A DNA stretch of 11,787 nt from Baffinella frigidus (Eukaryota; Cryptophyceae; Cryptomonadales; Baffinellaceae): positions 13,833 to 25,619 of the forward strand of contig MU646698.1 of the NCBI GenBank assembly GCA_026770585.1, in the 5' to 3' direction. The notes beneath the pieces were generated by a model. The model did no database searches and had not been told where the DNA came from. It saw nothing but the letters and a program-made list of their open reading frames with translations. The translations under genes were made by a program, and so were the position numbers. This document shows positions 5,260 through 11,137 of this stretch, piece after piece; position 1 is the first letter of the stretch; every line of letters starts with the position of its first letter.

Positions 5260-6320
5260 CTGCCAACCGGGGAACAACTTATTAAACCTCGACGCACTTT
5301 CTCTGCACCAAGGGGCTTGATGTGATTGTGTGTTTGAACTTATTGAACCTCGACGTTTATCAATGCCAACTCTGCTCCGCCCTGAGGGGAAAGCGAGGTT
5401 TAATCAGTTGACACACACGACCGCTTCACGCCAGGGTTGAACGAGACGTGACCGTAACCAGTCCTGCCAACCGGGGGAAAGAGCGTCAGACGTTGATCAA
5501 TACCAACTCTGCTCCGTCCTGGGGGGAAAGCGAGGTTTACTAAGTTGACACACACGACCGAAGTATGGAGCCAGGGGGGGAGGTTGAACGAGACGGGACC
5601 GTAACCGGTCTTGCCAACCGGGGGGGGGGGCGTCAAGACGTTGATCAATACCAACACGGCCACCATCTACGTTTATCAATACCAATACCGTCAAGACGTT
5701 TATCAATATCATCAATTCCGTCAGACGTTTATCAATACCAACACGGCCACCATCTATGCACCCATCTCCTTGAGTGACTCTGCTCCGTTTTGCAAGCCAC
5801 GCGGGGGAAAGACACCAGGTCACACGTTGATCAATACTAACACGGCCTGCCAGCCAACCGGGGGAAAGAAACCAGGTCAGACGGTTATGGATATCGACAC
5901 GGCCACCATGTACACATGCCAACCACGCGGGGGAAATAGACCAGCTCAGAAGGTTGTGGATACCGACAAGCCCAGCATGCATGCACCCCAACGGATGCTA
6001 TGGTTCAGCAGGAACCAGGACCTGGGAAAGGTCCTGGTTCCCGACACGGCCTGCCAGCCACGTTGGGGAACGAAACCAGGTCACAGGTTGGCGAATACCG
6101 ACACCGGTATCCATGATGTTTCATTCCCCCGGTATCCATAATGTTTCATGCCAGCCACGCGGGGGAAAGAGACCAGGTCAGAAGCTTGTGGATACAAACA
6201 CGCCCACCATGTATGCACATGAAAAAAAAACAGGTCAGCCGGTTATAAAATACCAACACGACCACCATGTATGCACCCCCGCGGATGCTATGGTTGAGCC
6301 TAGATTTATAGAGACACTTA
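5253..6320. repeat. Diverged 50-70 bp tandem array
   Basis: The unit is roughly CCAGCCACGCGGGGGAAAGA, then ACCAGGTCAGACGTTGATC, then AATACCAACACGGCCACCAT and GTATGCACC. About a dozen copies are recognisable, for example at 5465, 5610, 5800, 5855, 5920, 6055, 6150 and 6230. Copies vary in length through internal loss and one hairpin insertion. Frames are open on both strands (a CQPRGGK.PGQ-type peptide on plus, an HGGRV.I..RLTW-type peptide on minus), so neither is good evidence of coding. On minus most units contain CTGACCTGG, a TTTCTTTCCCCC tract and GGCTGGCAG, the layout of an intron 3' end. Confidence 0.8.
6011..6041. other. Hairpin with perfect 13-bp arms inside the array
   Basis: GGAACCAGGACCT (6011-6023), loop GGGAA, then AGGTCCTGGTTCC (6029-6041). 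The isolated unit at 575-655 has the left-arm equivalent (GAGCAGGACCTAG) without the right arm, so the right arm was probably added by inversion. Confidence 0.9.
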
Positions 6321-6464
6321 GTTCGAGCCCTCTCTGGACGCCTCAAGTTTCTGGTCCGACGTCATAAGTTCAATACAAGCCTCTTCTCGTTGAGCAGGAG
6401 TAGGATCAGGATCTAGAGGAAAGGGGGACACACGTTGATTGATCTCGCAGCTTGATTCGAGGGG

Positions 6465-6551
6465 GACGGCATGGTGTGTGAAGCACACAGCACGCCCGTC
6501 CTGCGCTCAGGGCGGCCCTCTAGCTCTGCCTCAGTTTCATTCTGGCTCGTC
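6465..6551 (+). repeat. Duplicated module, copy 1
   Basis: Two parts. GGCATGGTGTGTGAAGCACA, then CAGCACGC, then GCGCTCAGGGCGG recurs in direct orientation at 6834-6939. The segment 6521-6551 (TAGCTCTGCCTCAG...CTCGTC) recurs inverted at 6783-6813 with two mismatches in 31. The locus is a rearranged duplication. Confidence 0.8.
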
Positions 6552-6782
6552 CTTAAAAGTATATGAGAGCAGAAATTCAGTACAAAAGGGCGAATAGGAA
6601 CCACGCAAGAATGGAGGGCAGAGTGCCGTGTAGTAAAATTGCCAAATCTGGCTATTTTGAAAAGTTCATAAGTCAACATTCTCCGCCGAGAAAAATCGAA
6701 ATTTCGGAAAGTTGATACAAATTCCGTGTGAACTGACGTGTTTTCCCAGGTCAGTCTTACACTCTTGCGTGGAAGCCTTCAC

Positions 6783-6939
6783 GACGAGCCAGAATAAAAC
6801 TCAGGCAGAGCTACACACAGCACTTTCTGGGAAGGCATGGTTTGTTAAGCACACAGCACGCGCGCTTCACGGCTCAGCGCCCGTACACCATCAACCCTAC
6901 ACCCTACACCCTGGACCCTAAACCCTGCGCTCAGGGCGG
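6783..6939 (+). repeat. Duplicated module, copy 2, with telomere-type filler
   Basis: Contains the inverted 31-bp arm (6783-6813) and the direct GGCATGG...CACAGCACGC module (6834-6860). Compared with copy 1, extra sequence separates CAGCACGC from GCGCTCAGGGCGG. It includes 6892-6926, C-rich telomere-type heptamers (AACCCTACACCCTACACC, ACCCTAAACCCT). Confidence 0.75.
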
Positions 6940-6997
6940 TTCTGCTCTGTGCTTTGACAAATTGGACAACGCACGACCTGCCCTCCGCTCAGGCTCA

Positions 6998-7208
6998 CCA
7001 CTCGAGGCTAGAAATGTCACTATGTTAAAACAGGGATTCGTTTACAAGTGAAGAGGGGGGAAAGGTGTGTAGTAATTTTGACACAACTGGGGGCGTTTGG
7101 TCACGTATCTAGCGGAAATCCGCCAGTTACGTGACCAAGCCTGCCCGTGACTGGTACTAAATTTAACAACCCCACATTTAAAATCCCCCCTCTTCCAGCA
7201 TCGAGTGG
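6998..7208 (+). mobile_element. MITE-like element, CCACTCGA family
   Basis: Terminal inverted repeats CCACTCGAGGCTAGAA and, at the right end, TTCCAGCATCGAGTGG, flanked on both sides by TCA. A large internal hairpin spans 7099-7142 (TTGGTCACGTA... to ...TACGTGACCAA with a GCGGAAATCCGC core). It is 211 bp with no coding capacity, hence non-autonomous. Its right half matches 3534-3615 in reverse. The termini and GGGGGAAAGG match 10949-11137. Confidence 0.85.
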
Positions 7209-7226
7209 TCAGCTCAGGCTCAGGGC

Positions 7227-7379
7227 CCTTGCTCGGATAGCGAGGGGGCAAATGCATCGGGTAATTTCTGGCTCGACTGCATTTTTGTGCAGTCAAGCCC
7301 CCACAAGTTGGGCACGACTCGTACCAATTGCGTACCCGAATTAAAAAGATGCGTTTGCCCCCTCGCTATCCGACCAAGG
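7227..7379. mobile_element. MITE-like element with 32-bp inverted repeats
   Basis: CCTTGCTCGGATAGCGAGGG... (7227-7258) pairs with 7348-7379 at 30 of 32 positions. The interior has a second hairpin, GGCTCGACTGCA / TGCAGTCAAGCC (7270-7281, 7288-7299; one mismatch). It is 153 bp and non-coding. Only one copy is in the window, so mobility is inferred from structure. Confidence 0.8.
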
Positions 7380-7396
7380 AGGGAGAGACGTGAGGA

Positions 7397-7600
7397 CAGA
7401 AGCCTGAGCGGCAGGGAAACGCCGTGCCAACCGCGATGGAAAAAAAAGAACACGTTGAAAAACCTAAAAATTACACCAAGCGCCAGCGGCTAGGTTAGCG
7501 CCGACGCAGCACTTGGTTGGCCCTCCCTTCTTGGTCACCGCCCTCGCGAATCGAGTTTCTACGCGGTTGATTCGGCGTTTCCCTGCTCCTCACGCTTCGG
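7397..7600. mobile_element. MITE-like element with about 46-bp inverted repeats
   Basis: 7397-7442 pairs with 7555-7600. The core CAGGGAAACGCCG is exact on both sides, the block AACCGCG is shared, and roughly four fifths of the arm matches overall. The interior carries AAGCGCCAGCGGCTAG and shows no gene. It lies only 17 bp from the previous element and 134 bp downstream of the second exon of the minus-strand secreted-protein candidate. Confidence 0.7.
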
Positions 7601-7734
7601 TTTCCCGGACGTGTAAGCGGGGAGTGTCGATTTCTGATACTTCCCTGATATACACCCAGGAAAAGTAAACGATGAGACCCCTTGCCTTGAGAGAAGTCAG
7701 TTCCGCTCGGAGAGGGCGCGCGGCGAGCTGCTAC

Positions 7735-8057
7735 CTGCATCTTCATGTGGTAGCTAGCCAGCTGCACATCAGCGCTCTTTGTCCCCCCCGTGGTCGCCGT
7801 GCGGATCTCCACCGACCATTTCCTGCAGCAGCAGGGCAGCGCGGCGCCCCCGCGTGAGGATCGGGCAATCGCCCTTTTCTCCGGCGTCGAAACGGGCAGG
7901 GACCACTTGATCATTAGGTCATCTTGGAGGGTGGGCAGGGGTGGCACCCGTGGAAGAACTTGGCGAACTCAAAATCGGAGGTGGCCTCCGCCAGGAGCGC
8001 CGAACTCGCCACGAGGCACAGCGCAGCAACAATCCCTCCTCGTCCGAGGATCCCCAT
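7735..8057 (-). CDS. Probable secreted protein, 5' part (two exons)
   Basis: The ATG at 8057 (minus) has a strong context (GGAAATGG: purine at -3, G at +4). Exon 1 (8057-7948) encodes a classic signal peptide: MGILGRGG, hydrophobic IVAALCLVASSALL, and a likely cleavage near AEA-TS (residues 23-26). Read on without splicing it stops at 7914 after 47 codons. A GT at 7947 and an acceptor CTGCTGCTGCAG| ending at 7823 define a 125-nt intron. The join keeps frame and gives FAKFFHGKWSVEI and then ADVQLASYHMKMQ. Exon 2 (7822-7735) ends CAG|GTAGCA, a consensus donor. The GKW motif some 15 residues after the signal peptide recalls the G-x-W of lipocalin-type barrels, but that is only a hint. Later exons were not found. 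Elements at 7.0-7.6 kb lie where intron 2 or the 3' part would be, so the gene may be long or truncated. Confidence 0.45.
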
Positions 8058-8108
8058 TTCCGGCACGGGCGGATATTGATGGTCAAACATTCCGGGGCTA
8101 TTCGCCTT

Positions 8109-8199
8109 GTACTTGGAGCCGTTACCCCGCGACTTTAGCTGTTTTCATGGAGAAAGTGTCAACTTAGAGTTGAAATCAGGGGTTAACGGCTCCAAGTAC
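8109..8199. mobile_element. Small inverted-repeat element
   Basis: GTACTTGGAGCCGTTACCCC (8109-8128) pairs with 8179-8199, which differs only by one extra base. The 50-nt interior, including GTTTTCATGGAGAAAGTG, has no coding content. It may be a MITE or solo hairpin. Its position 52 bp upstream of the minus-strand ATG could affect transcription of that gene. Confidence 0.7.
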
Positions 8200-8269
8200 G
8201 GGGCCAGAAAACGTCCCCTCCAAAATGTGCCTGGAAGTGTCCCAAAGCTGACCTCCACGAGACGCGGGG

Positions 8270-8520
8270 AGTGGTCGGTCAGCGAGCCGGCGCGTTGCAC
8301 ACGCCAGCCAGGCAGCGGCCGGAGGTGGTTGGCGGGAAAGTTCAGCGCGCGGAGAGGGCGCACGCAGCCAGGGCCCCCGTGGTCAGCGGAGAGAGAGCAC
8401 AGGCTGCGGCCTGACCACGGGTGGTCAGCTGCGCGGAGAGGGCATTTAAGCAAGCCAGGACAGCTGTCGAGGCCCCCGTGGTCAGCTGCGCCGAGAGGGC
8501 ACACTCAGCCAGGGCAGCGG
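8270..8520 (+). repeat. GC-rich tandem repeat upstream of membrane-protein gene
   Basis: The motif GTGGTCAGCTGCGCGGAGAG, then GGCACACGCAGCCAGGGC, recurs in full or part at about 8275, 8340, 8379, 8421 and 8478 (last two 57 bp apart). In the downstream gene's frame it would read VSCAERA repeats, but it has no ATG and its composition is repeat-driven. I treat it as upstream DNA or 5' leader. Confidence 0.8.
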
Positions 8521-8528
8521 CAGGCACA

Positions 8529-9143
8529 ATGAAATGGATGATGGTCATCGTGATGCTCCAGGGTCTGATGATCATGCTCGAGAAGGGCGAGCGGCGCAAG
8601 ACGGCCATGATCACGATATCCACGCTCTCGCTGCTGTGCGTGGCGTGCCGGAACAAGCCGCTGCTCGGGGCGGGGCGGTACGCGGTCGGGGGGCTCCAGG
8701 GGTATCTGGAGGAACGGGGGCTCAACGTGATCGACCTCGGGGCCGCGCTGGTGTTCTACGAGCTGTGCGGCATGGCAATCATGCTCTTCTTCTGGGCGCT
8801 GTGCTTCTTCTACCAGCCGATCAAGGCGGGGGTCCTCGAGCCCGTATGGCACCTCCTACGCATGGCGCAGGAGTTTCTCCCGTGCGGACAAGCGCTGGCC
8901 ACCGCCCATTTTGCTGCCTTTCAGATCTCGACGCGCCTCCAGGCCAAGTTCGAGTGGCTCGCGAAACGCTTGCACGTTGACCCCCTCCTCCTCTCGGCGT
9001 CCTTCGCGGAGGGCGCCGTGTACCGCACCATGCTCAAGCCGTTTCTCCTGCCGCTGAAGCTCTACGGGGCGTACGCGCTGACATGCTGTTGGAGAGGATG
9101 CTTGCACCGAGCGATGGCCGCGGCCGGGGTGGGTGAGCTGTAG
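8529..9143 (+). CDS. Hypothetical membrane protein, 204 residues
   Basis: An uninterrupted frame starts at the first ATG (8529, context CACAATGA with A at -3). The frame is open further upstream, but only through tandem repeats and without an ATG. Codons are strongly G/C-ended throughout (CTC, GTG, ATC, GCG, AAG), unlike surrounding DNA, which is good evidence of coding. Residues 1-17 are hydrophobic (MKWMMVIVMLQGLMIML). 18-25 is a charged stretch (EKGERRK), and 26-39 is a second weak hydrophobic stretch. Residues 68-95 form a clear membrane segment (IDLGAALVFYELCGMAIML, then FFWALCFFY). 103-167 looks helical and mixed, with FEWLAKRLHVDPLLL. A weak last hydrophobic segment lies at 171-187 (PFLLPLKLYGAYALTCC). 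Two to four membrane passes are plausible, in an organelle or endomembrane. No family is recognised. The single exon and a poly(A) signal 79 bp after the stop complete the gene. Confidence 0.85.
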   Translation: MKWMMVIVMLQGLMIMLEKGERRKTAMITISTLSLLCVACRNKPLLGAGRYAVGGLQGYLEERGLNVIDLGAALVFYELCGMAIMLFFWALCFFYQPIKAGVLEPVWHLLRMAQEFLPCGQALATAHFAAFQISTRLQAKFEWLAKRLHVDPLLLSASFAEGAVYRTMLKPFLLPLKLYGAYALTCCWRGCLHRAMAAAGVGEL

Positions 9144-9285
9144 GGGGAGTGGGGGGGGTTCGGCGAAATGTGCGACCCCCTTGTGTTGCGAAAAAGTGTG
9201 CGTGTGATGCGGGGAAATGTGAATAAAAAGGAGTAAAGAGTGGTGCAGGTATCTTTCTGCATTTCCCCGGGAGATGTGACCCTTC
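9092..9285 (+). repeat. Gene 3'-end segment, original copy
   Basis: Spans the last 17 codons, the stop and the 3' UTR with its poly(A) signal. It starts with GAGAGGATGCTTGCACCGAG. The same order of sequence recurs from 9286, making a tandem duplication with a period of 194 bp before the later insertion. Confidence 0.8.
9222..9227 (+). terminator. Poly(A) signal of the membrane-protein gene
   Basis: AATAAA in the context GTGAATAAAAAGG, 79 bp after the stop codon at 9143 and in the right orientation. A second version sits in the duplicated 3' end at 9517. Confidence 0.65.
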
Positions 9286-9600
9286 GAGAGGATGCTTGCA
9301 CCGAGCACGGGGTGAGTGAGCTATAACCCTTAAGTGGCCAGGCAGTCAAATTTGACGGCCAACAGGTCCTAGGTAGTTCCTAGGGCCCTACGGTAGGGCG
9401 TATGAGCCTACTGGCCACTTGAGGGATAGGGGCGGGGGGGGGGGCGGCGAGAAAACGCCCCGCGACCCCCTTATGTTGCGAACAAAGAAAACTGCGTGTG
9501 ACGCGGGGGAATGTGAAATAAAGAGGAGTAACGGGTGGTGCATGTACCATGTATCGTCCTGCAGTTCCCCTGGAGATGTGGAGAATGCGCCCCTTGAGAT
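9286..9600 (+). repeat. Gene 3'-end segment, duplicated copy
   Basis: Begins with the identical 21 bases seen at 9092-9112 and continues as CGGGGTGAGTGAGCTATAA, which corresponds to CGGGGTGGGTGAGCTGTAG of the gene. A 101-bp element interrupts it. Then the 3' UTR resumes: CGACCCCCTTATGTTGCGAA, AATGTGAAATAAAGAGGAGT, and a TGGAGATGTG end. It has its own AATAAA (9517-9522). It encodes no complete protein. It might provide a back-up poly(A) site. Confidence 0.8.
9326..9426 (-). mobile_element. TA-flanked MITE, TCCCTTAAGTG family, copy 1
   Basis: Inverted ends ACCCTTAAGTGGCCAG and CTGGCCACTTGAGGGA flanked by TA on both sides. The empty site is visible in the tandem duplicate (GCTGTAGGGG), which supports a TA target duplication as made by Tc1/mariner-type (Stowaway-like) elements. 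Inside are the palindrome GTCAAATTTGAC (9345-9356) and GCCCTACGGTAGGGC. On minus it aligns with 10045-10156 through TAGGCTCAT, CGCCCTAC and GGGCCCTAGG. It is 101 bp and non-coding. Confidence 0.85.
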
Positions 9601-9729
9601 GCGACGACGAGAGTAGCTACATGTAGCCCCTCCCTTTTTTACAGCCAAGGATACCCTTGCCTTTTTGAAGCGGCCGGCTTCGCGACCGAACGTGATTTTT
9701 TACTAGCCACGGGTCCTCGACCGTGTTGG
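9601..9729. other. Short stretch without recognisable feature
   Basis: A stretch between the duplicated 3' end and the first palindromic array element. It includes a T-run (9635-9640) and shows no coding, RNA or repeat signal. Confidence 0.5.
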
Positions 9730-9900
9730 TACAGGGGTACCTCGTTCATAAGAAAATGCCCCCCCCGTAGGACCACCATAGGGCCCTAGATAGGCCCACT
9801 TTAGGGTCATAGGGTGAGGCGCCCTACAGTAGGCTTATGCCTAGGGCCCTATGATGGTCCTAGGAGGGGGGCGCTTTCTTGAGAGCGAGGTACCCCTGTA
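9730..9900. mobile_element. Palindromic element, GGGGTACCTCG family, copy 1
   Basis: Arms of about 60 bp: TACAGGGGTACCTCGTTCAT... (9730-9789) against ...GAGCGAGGTACCCCTGTA (9841-9900), with shared blocks AAGAAA, GCCCCCC, TAGGACCA.CATAGGGCCC. The loop region has GCGCCCTACAGTAGGC. It is 171 bp and non-coding, and heads the first of three array units. Confidence 0.85.
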
Positions 9901-10031
9901 GGAATTGCGCACCGGCAGCTGCCTCCCCCGGGGGGTGAAGGCTTGAGATGTCCTCCTCGGCTTTCAGTTTTGGGAGGGTGTTCCCAGCAGGCCATCTGGC
10001 CAGCCTGAATGAAGCTAGGAACCTTCCTCAA

Positions 10032-10071
10032 CCTCATCGCCCTATCCCTTAATTGGGATAGGGCGATGAGG
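10032..10071. other. Perfect 17-bp stem hairpin across a MITE border
   Basis: CCTCATCGCCCTATCCC, loop TTAATT, then GGGATAGGGCGATGAGG. The left arm is flank plus the element's first four bases; the right arm lies inside the element. The related element at 9326-9426 has no such insert. Confidence 0.95.
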
Positions 10072-10156
10072 GTAGGCTCATGCGCCCTACGGCAGGGCCC
10101 TAGGACTTGCCTAGGGCGAGTTAGGGTGCATATTCACCCTATGAGCACTTACGGGA
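10045..10156 (+). mobile_element. TA-flanked MITE, TCCCTTAAGTG family, copy 2
   Basis: Ends TCCCTTAATTG and CACTTACGGGA, flanked by TA at 10043-10044 and 10157-10158. The homologous unit near 10403 reads CGCCCAGGGCACTTCTG without the element, so the insertion is directly visible. It aligns with the reverse of 9326-9426. It is 112 bp and non-coding. Confidence 0.8.
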
Positions 10157-10222
10157 TAGCACTTTTGTATGTAGAAGACACTGGAGACGAAACCGGGTCA
10201 AAGATACGGATCACGTGTCTCC

Positions 10223-10338
10223 TGCAGGGGTACCTCGCTCGTAAGAACGCGTCCCCTAGGACCCTACAGCAGGCCTATGCCTAGGGCCCTATGGTAGTAG
10301 GGGGGGTGCGCTTTCTTATGAGCGAGGTGCCCCATGCA
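10223..10338. mobile_element. Palindromic element, GGGGTACCTCG family, copy 2
   Basis: Ends TGCAGGGGTACCTCGCTCGT and ...TATGAGCGAGGTGCCCCATGCA. The centre has ACCCTACAGCAGGCCTATGC, then CTAGGGCCCTATGG. At 116 bp it is shorter than copy 1, with the left arm shortened internally. It is followed by AATTGTGCAACGGCC, matching AATTGCGCACCGGC after copy 1. Confidence 0.85.
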
Positions 10339-10519
10339 GTAATTGTGCAACGGCCGGTGCCTCCCCCGAGCTTTCTGAAGCTAGGAAGCTTCCTCAACCT
10401 GATCGCCCAGGGCACTTCTGTACGTAGGAGACACTTGCGACGAACGCGCGAGAAAGATACGGATCACGTGTCTCCTACACACAAACGGTGTTGAGACGGA
10501 ACCGGAACCGGGTCAGGCT

Positions 10520-10605
10520 TACAAGGGTACCTCGCTCGCCTCCTGCTGGGACCCTACAGTAGGGCTATGCCTGGGACCCTTTGGAGATCCTAGGGGGGGG
10601 GGCGC
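10520..10605. mobile_element. Palindromic element, GGGGTACCTCG family, copy 3, truncated
   Basis: Left end TACAAGGGTACCTCGCTCGC and centre ACCCTACAGTAGGGCTATGC are present, followed by GATCCTAGGGGGGGGGCGCT. The right end (GAGCGAGGTACCCC) is missing. The sequence changes abruptly to a different, coding-like stretch near 10606. Confidence 0.75.
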
Positions 10606-10902
10606 TGGTCTGGGGGGCGCTCTCCGAAGGTGCGGAAGAAGAAGACGACGCCGAAAGGGAGAGGTCCAGGTCCATCCACCCTCGATGTTCGACCTTTTGT
10701 GCAAAGCACTTTCAAACCCCCCAATACCTGACCTGTGTATGGGACTTTTGTCCCTAATTTGTTTTATGAGCACCTCGAAAACGTGCTGTCCGAAGGAAAC
10801 GGCTTAAAAAAACGTCGATTTGGTCCAACCCTGAGGGTTGGTGGTCTGTCAGATCCCCTAGTCCGGGCTTTGAGATTGTTTCCACCCCCGCGGGAGCCAT
10901 GA
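10606..10902 (+). pseudogene. Coding-like fragment with one in-frame TGA
   Basis: One frame runs from the truncated element to a TGA at 10729 and, after it, in the same frame to TGA at 10900. The first part is basic then mixed (KVRKKKTTPKGRGPGPS, LDVRPFVQSTFKPPNT). The second reads VYGTFVPNLFYEHLENVLSE, then GLKKRRFGPTLRV and LSDPLVRALRLFPPP. The composition looks like protein, but no ATG lies in frame and no family is recognised. It may be a gene fragment cut by the element at 10520-10605. Frames this short can be open by chance. Confidence 0.25.
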
Positions 10903-10948
10903 TAGCAAGGTTCTCGTCCTCCCTTTACACAAGCAGCGGGCAGCCGTT

Positions 10949-11137
10949 CCACACGAGAACGCTAGAGGGGCCTATTCAATATGTGTGGGGGAAAGGTTGT
11001 AAGTATTTGTACCAGGATAAGGTAAAGTAAACTCGTGCCCGGTAAAAATGATGCCAGGCACAAATTTGAGCATTTGTGTAGTAAAGATTTTATATATTCG
11101 GTTTTAAATAGGCCCCTCCTCTAGCATTTTCGAGTGG
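10949..11137 (+). mobile_element. MITE-like element, CCACTCGA family, copy 3
   Basis: CCACACGAGAACGCTAGAGG, then GGCCTATT, at the left pairs with AATAGGCCCC, then TCCTCTAGCATTTTCGAGTGG, at the right. The interior GGGGGAAAGGTTGTAAGTA resembles GGGGGAAAGGTGTGTAGTA at 7.05 kb. It is 189 bp and non-coding. Confidence 0.8.

Larger units (their letters stand above)
8058..8528. promoter_or_regulatory. Divergent intergenic region, likely shared promoter
   Basis: 471 bp separate the start of the minus-strand secreted-protein candidate (8057) from the plus-strand membrane protein (8529). It contains a hairpin element and a GC-rich tandem repeat that runs to within 10 bp of the plus ATG. An ATTTAA at 8442-8447 could serve as a weak TATA-like site. 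No other core-promoter motif is evident. Its promoter role is inferred from gene orientation. Confidence 0.4.
9901..10519 (+). repeat. Flanks of the triplicated palindromic-element unit
   Basis: After copies 1 and 2 the same order follows: AATTG.GCA.CGGC, TGCCTCCCCCG, GAAGCTAGGAA.CTTCCTC, ATCGCCC, GCACTT.TGTA.GTAG.AGACAC, AAAGATACGGATCACGTGTC. Period is about 493 bp for unit 1 (lengthened by the TA-flanked MITE) and 297 bp for unit 2. The stretch has no gene. Confidence 0.75.

Noticed and set aside
5611-6141. A 176-codon plus-strand frame with CQPRGGK.PGQ peptide repeats
   Set aside because: The opposite strand is equally open (an HGGRV..RLTW repeat), units change length and shift frame, and no start or codon bias supports it. 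Recorded as a DNA repeat.
5253-6320. CRISPR array
   Set aside because: Units vary in length and sequence throughout, with no constant repeat plus unique spacer pattern, and the window is eukaryotic.
7495-7947. A single 150-residue minus-strand protein
   Set aside because: The frame runs through the inverted-repeat element at 7397-7600 and has no good start. Its 7735-7822 part is better explained as exon 2 of the signal-peptide gene starting at 8057.
7790-8167. A 125-codon plus-strand frame opposite the signal-peptide gene
   Set aside because: It is antisense to the exons with better evidence, has an Arg/Gly/Pro-rich composition, and enters the hairpin element at 8109.
8421-8528. N-terminal extension of the membrane protein from a GTG at 8421
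   Set aside because: It would begin at a non-ATG codon and consist of VSCAERA units encoded by the GC-rich tandem repeat. The first ATG at 8529 has a good context.
9388-9648. Open frames on both strands downstream of the membrane protein
   Set aside because: They overlap the duplicated 3' UTR, a G-run and the MITE, with no coding bias.
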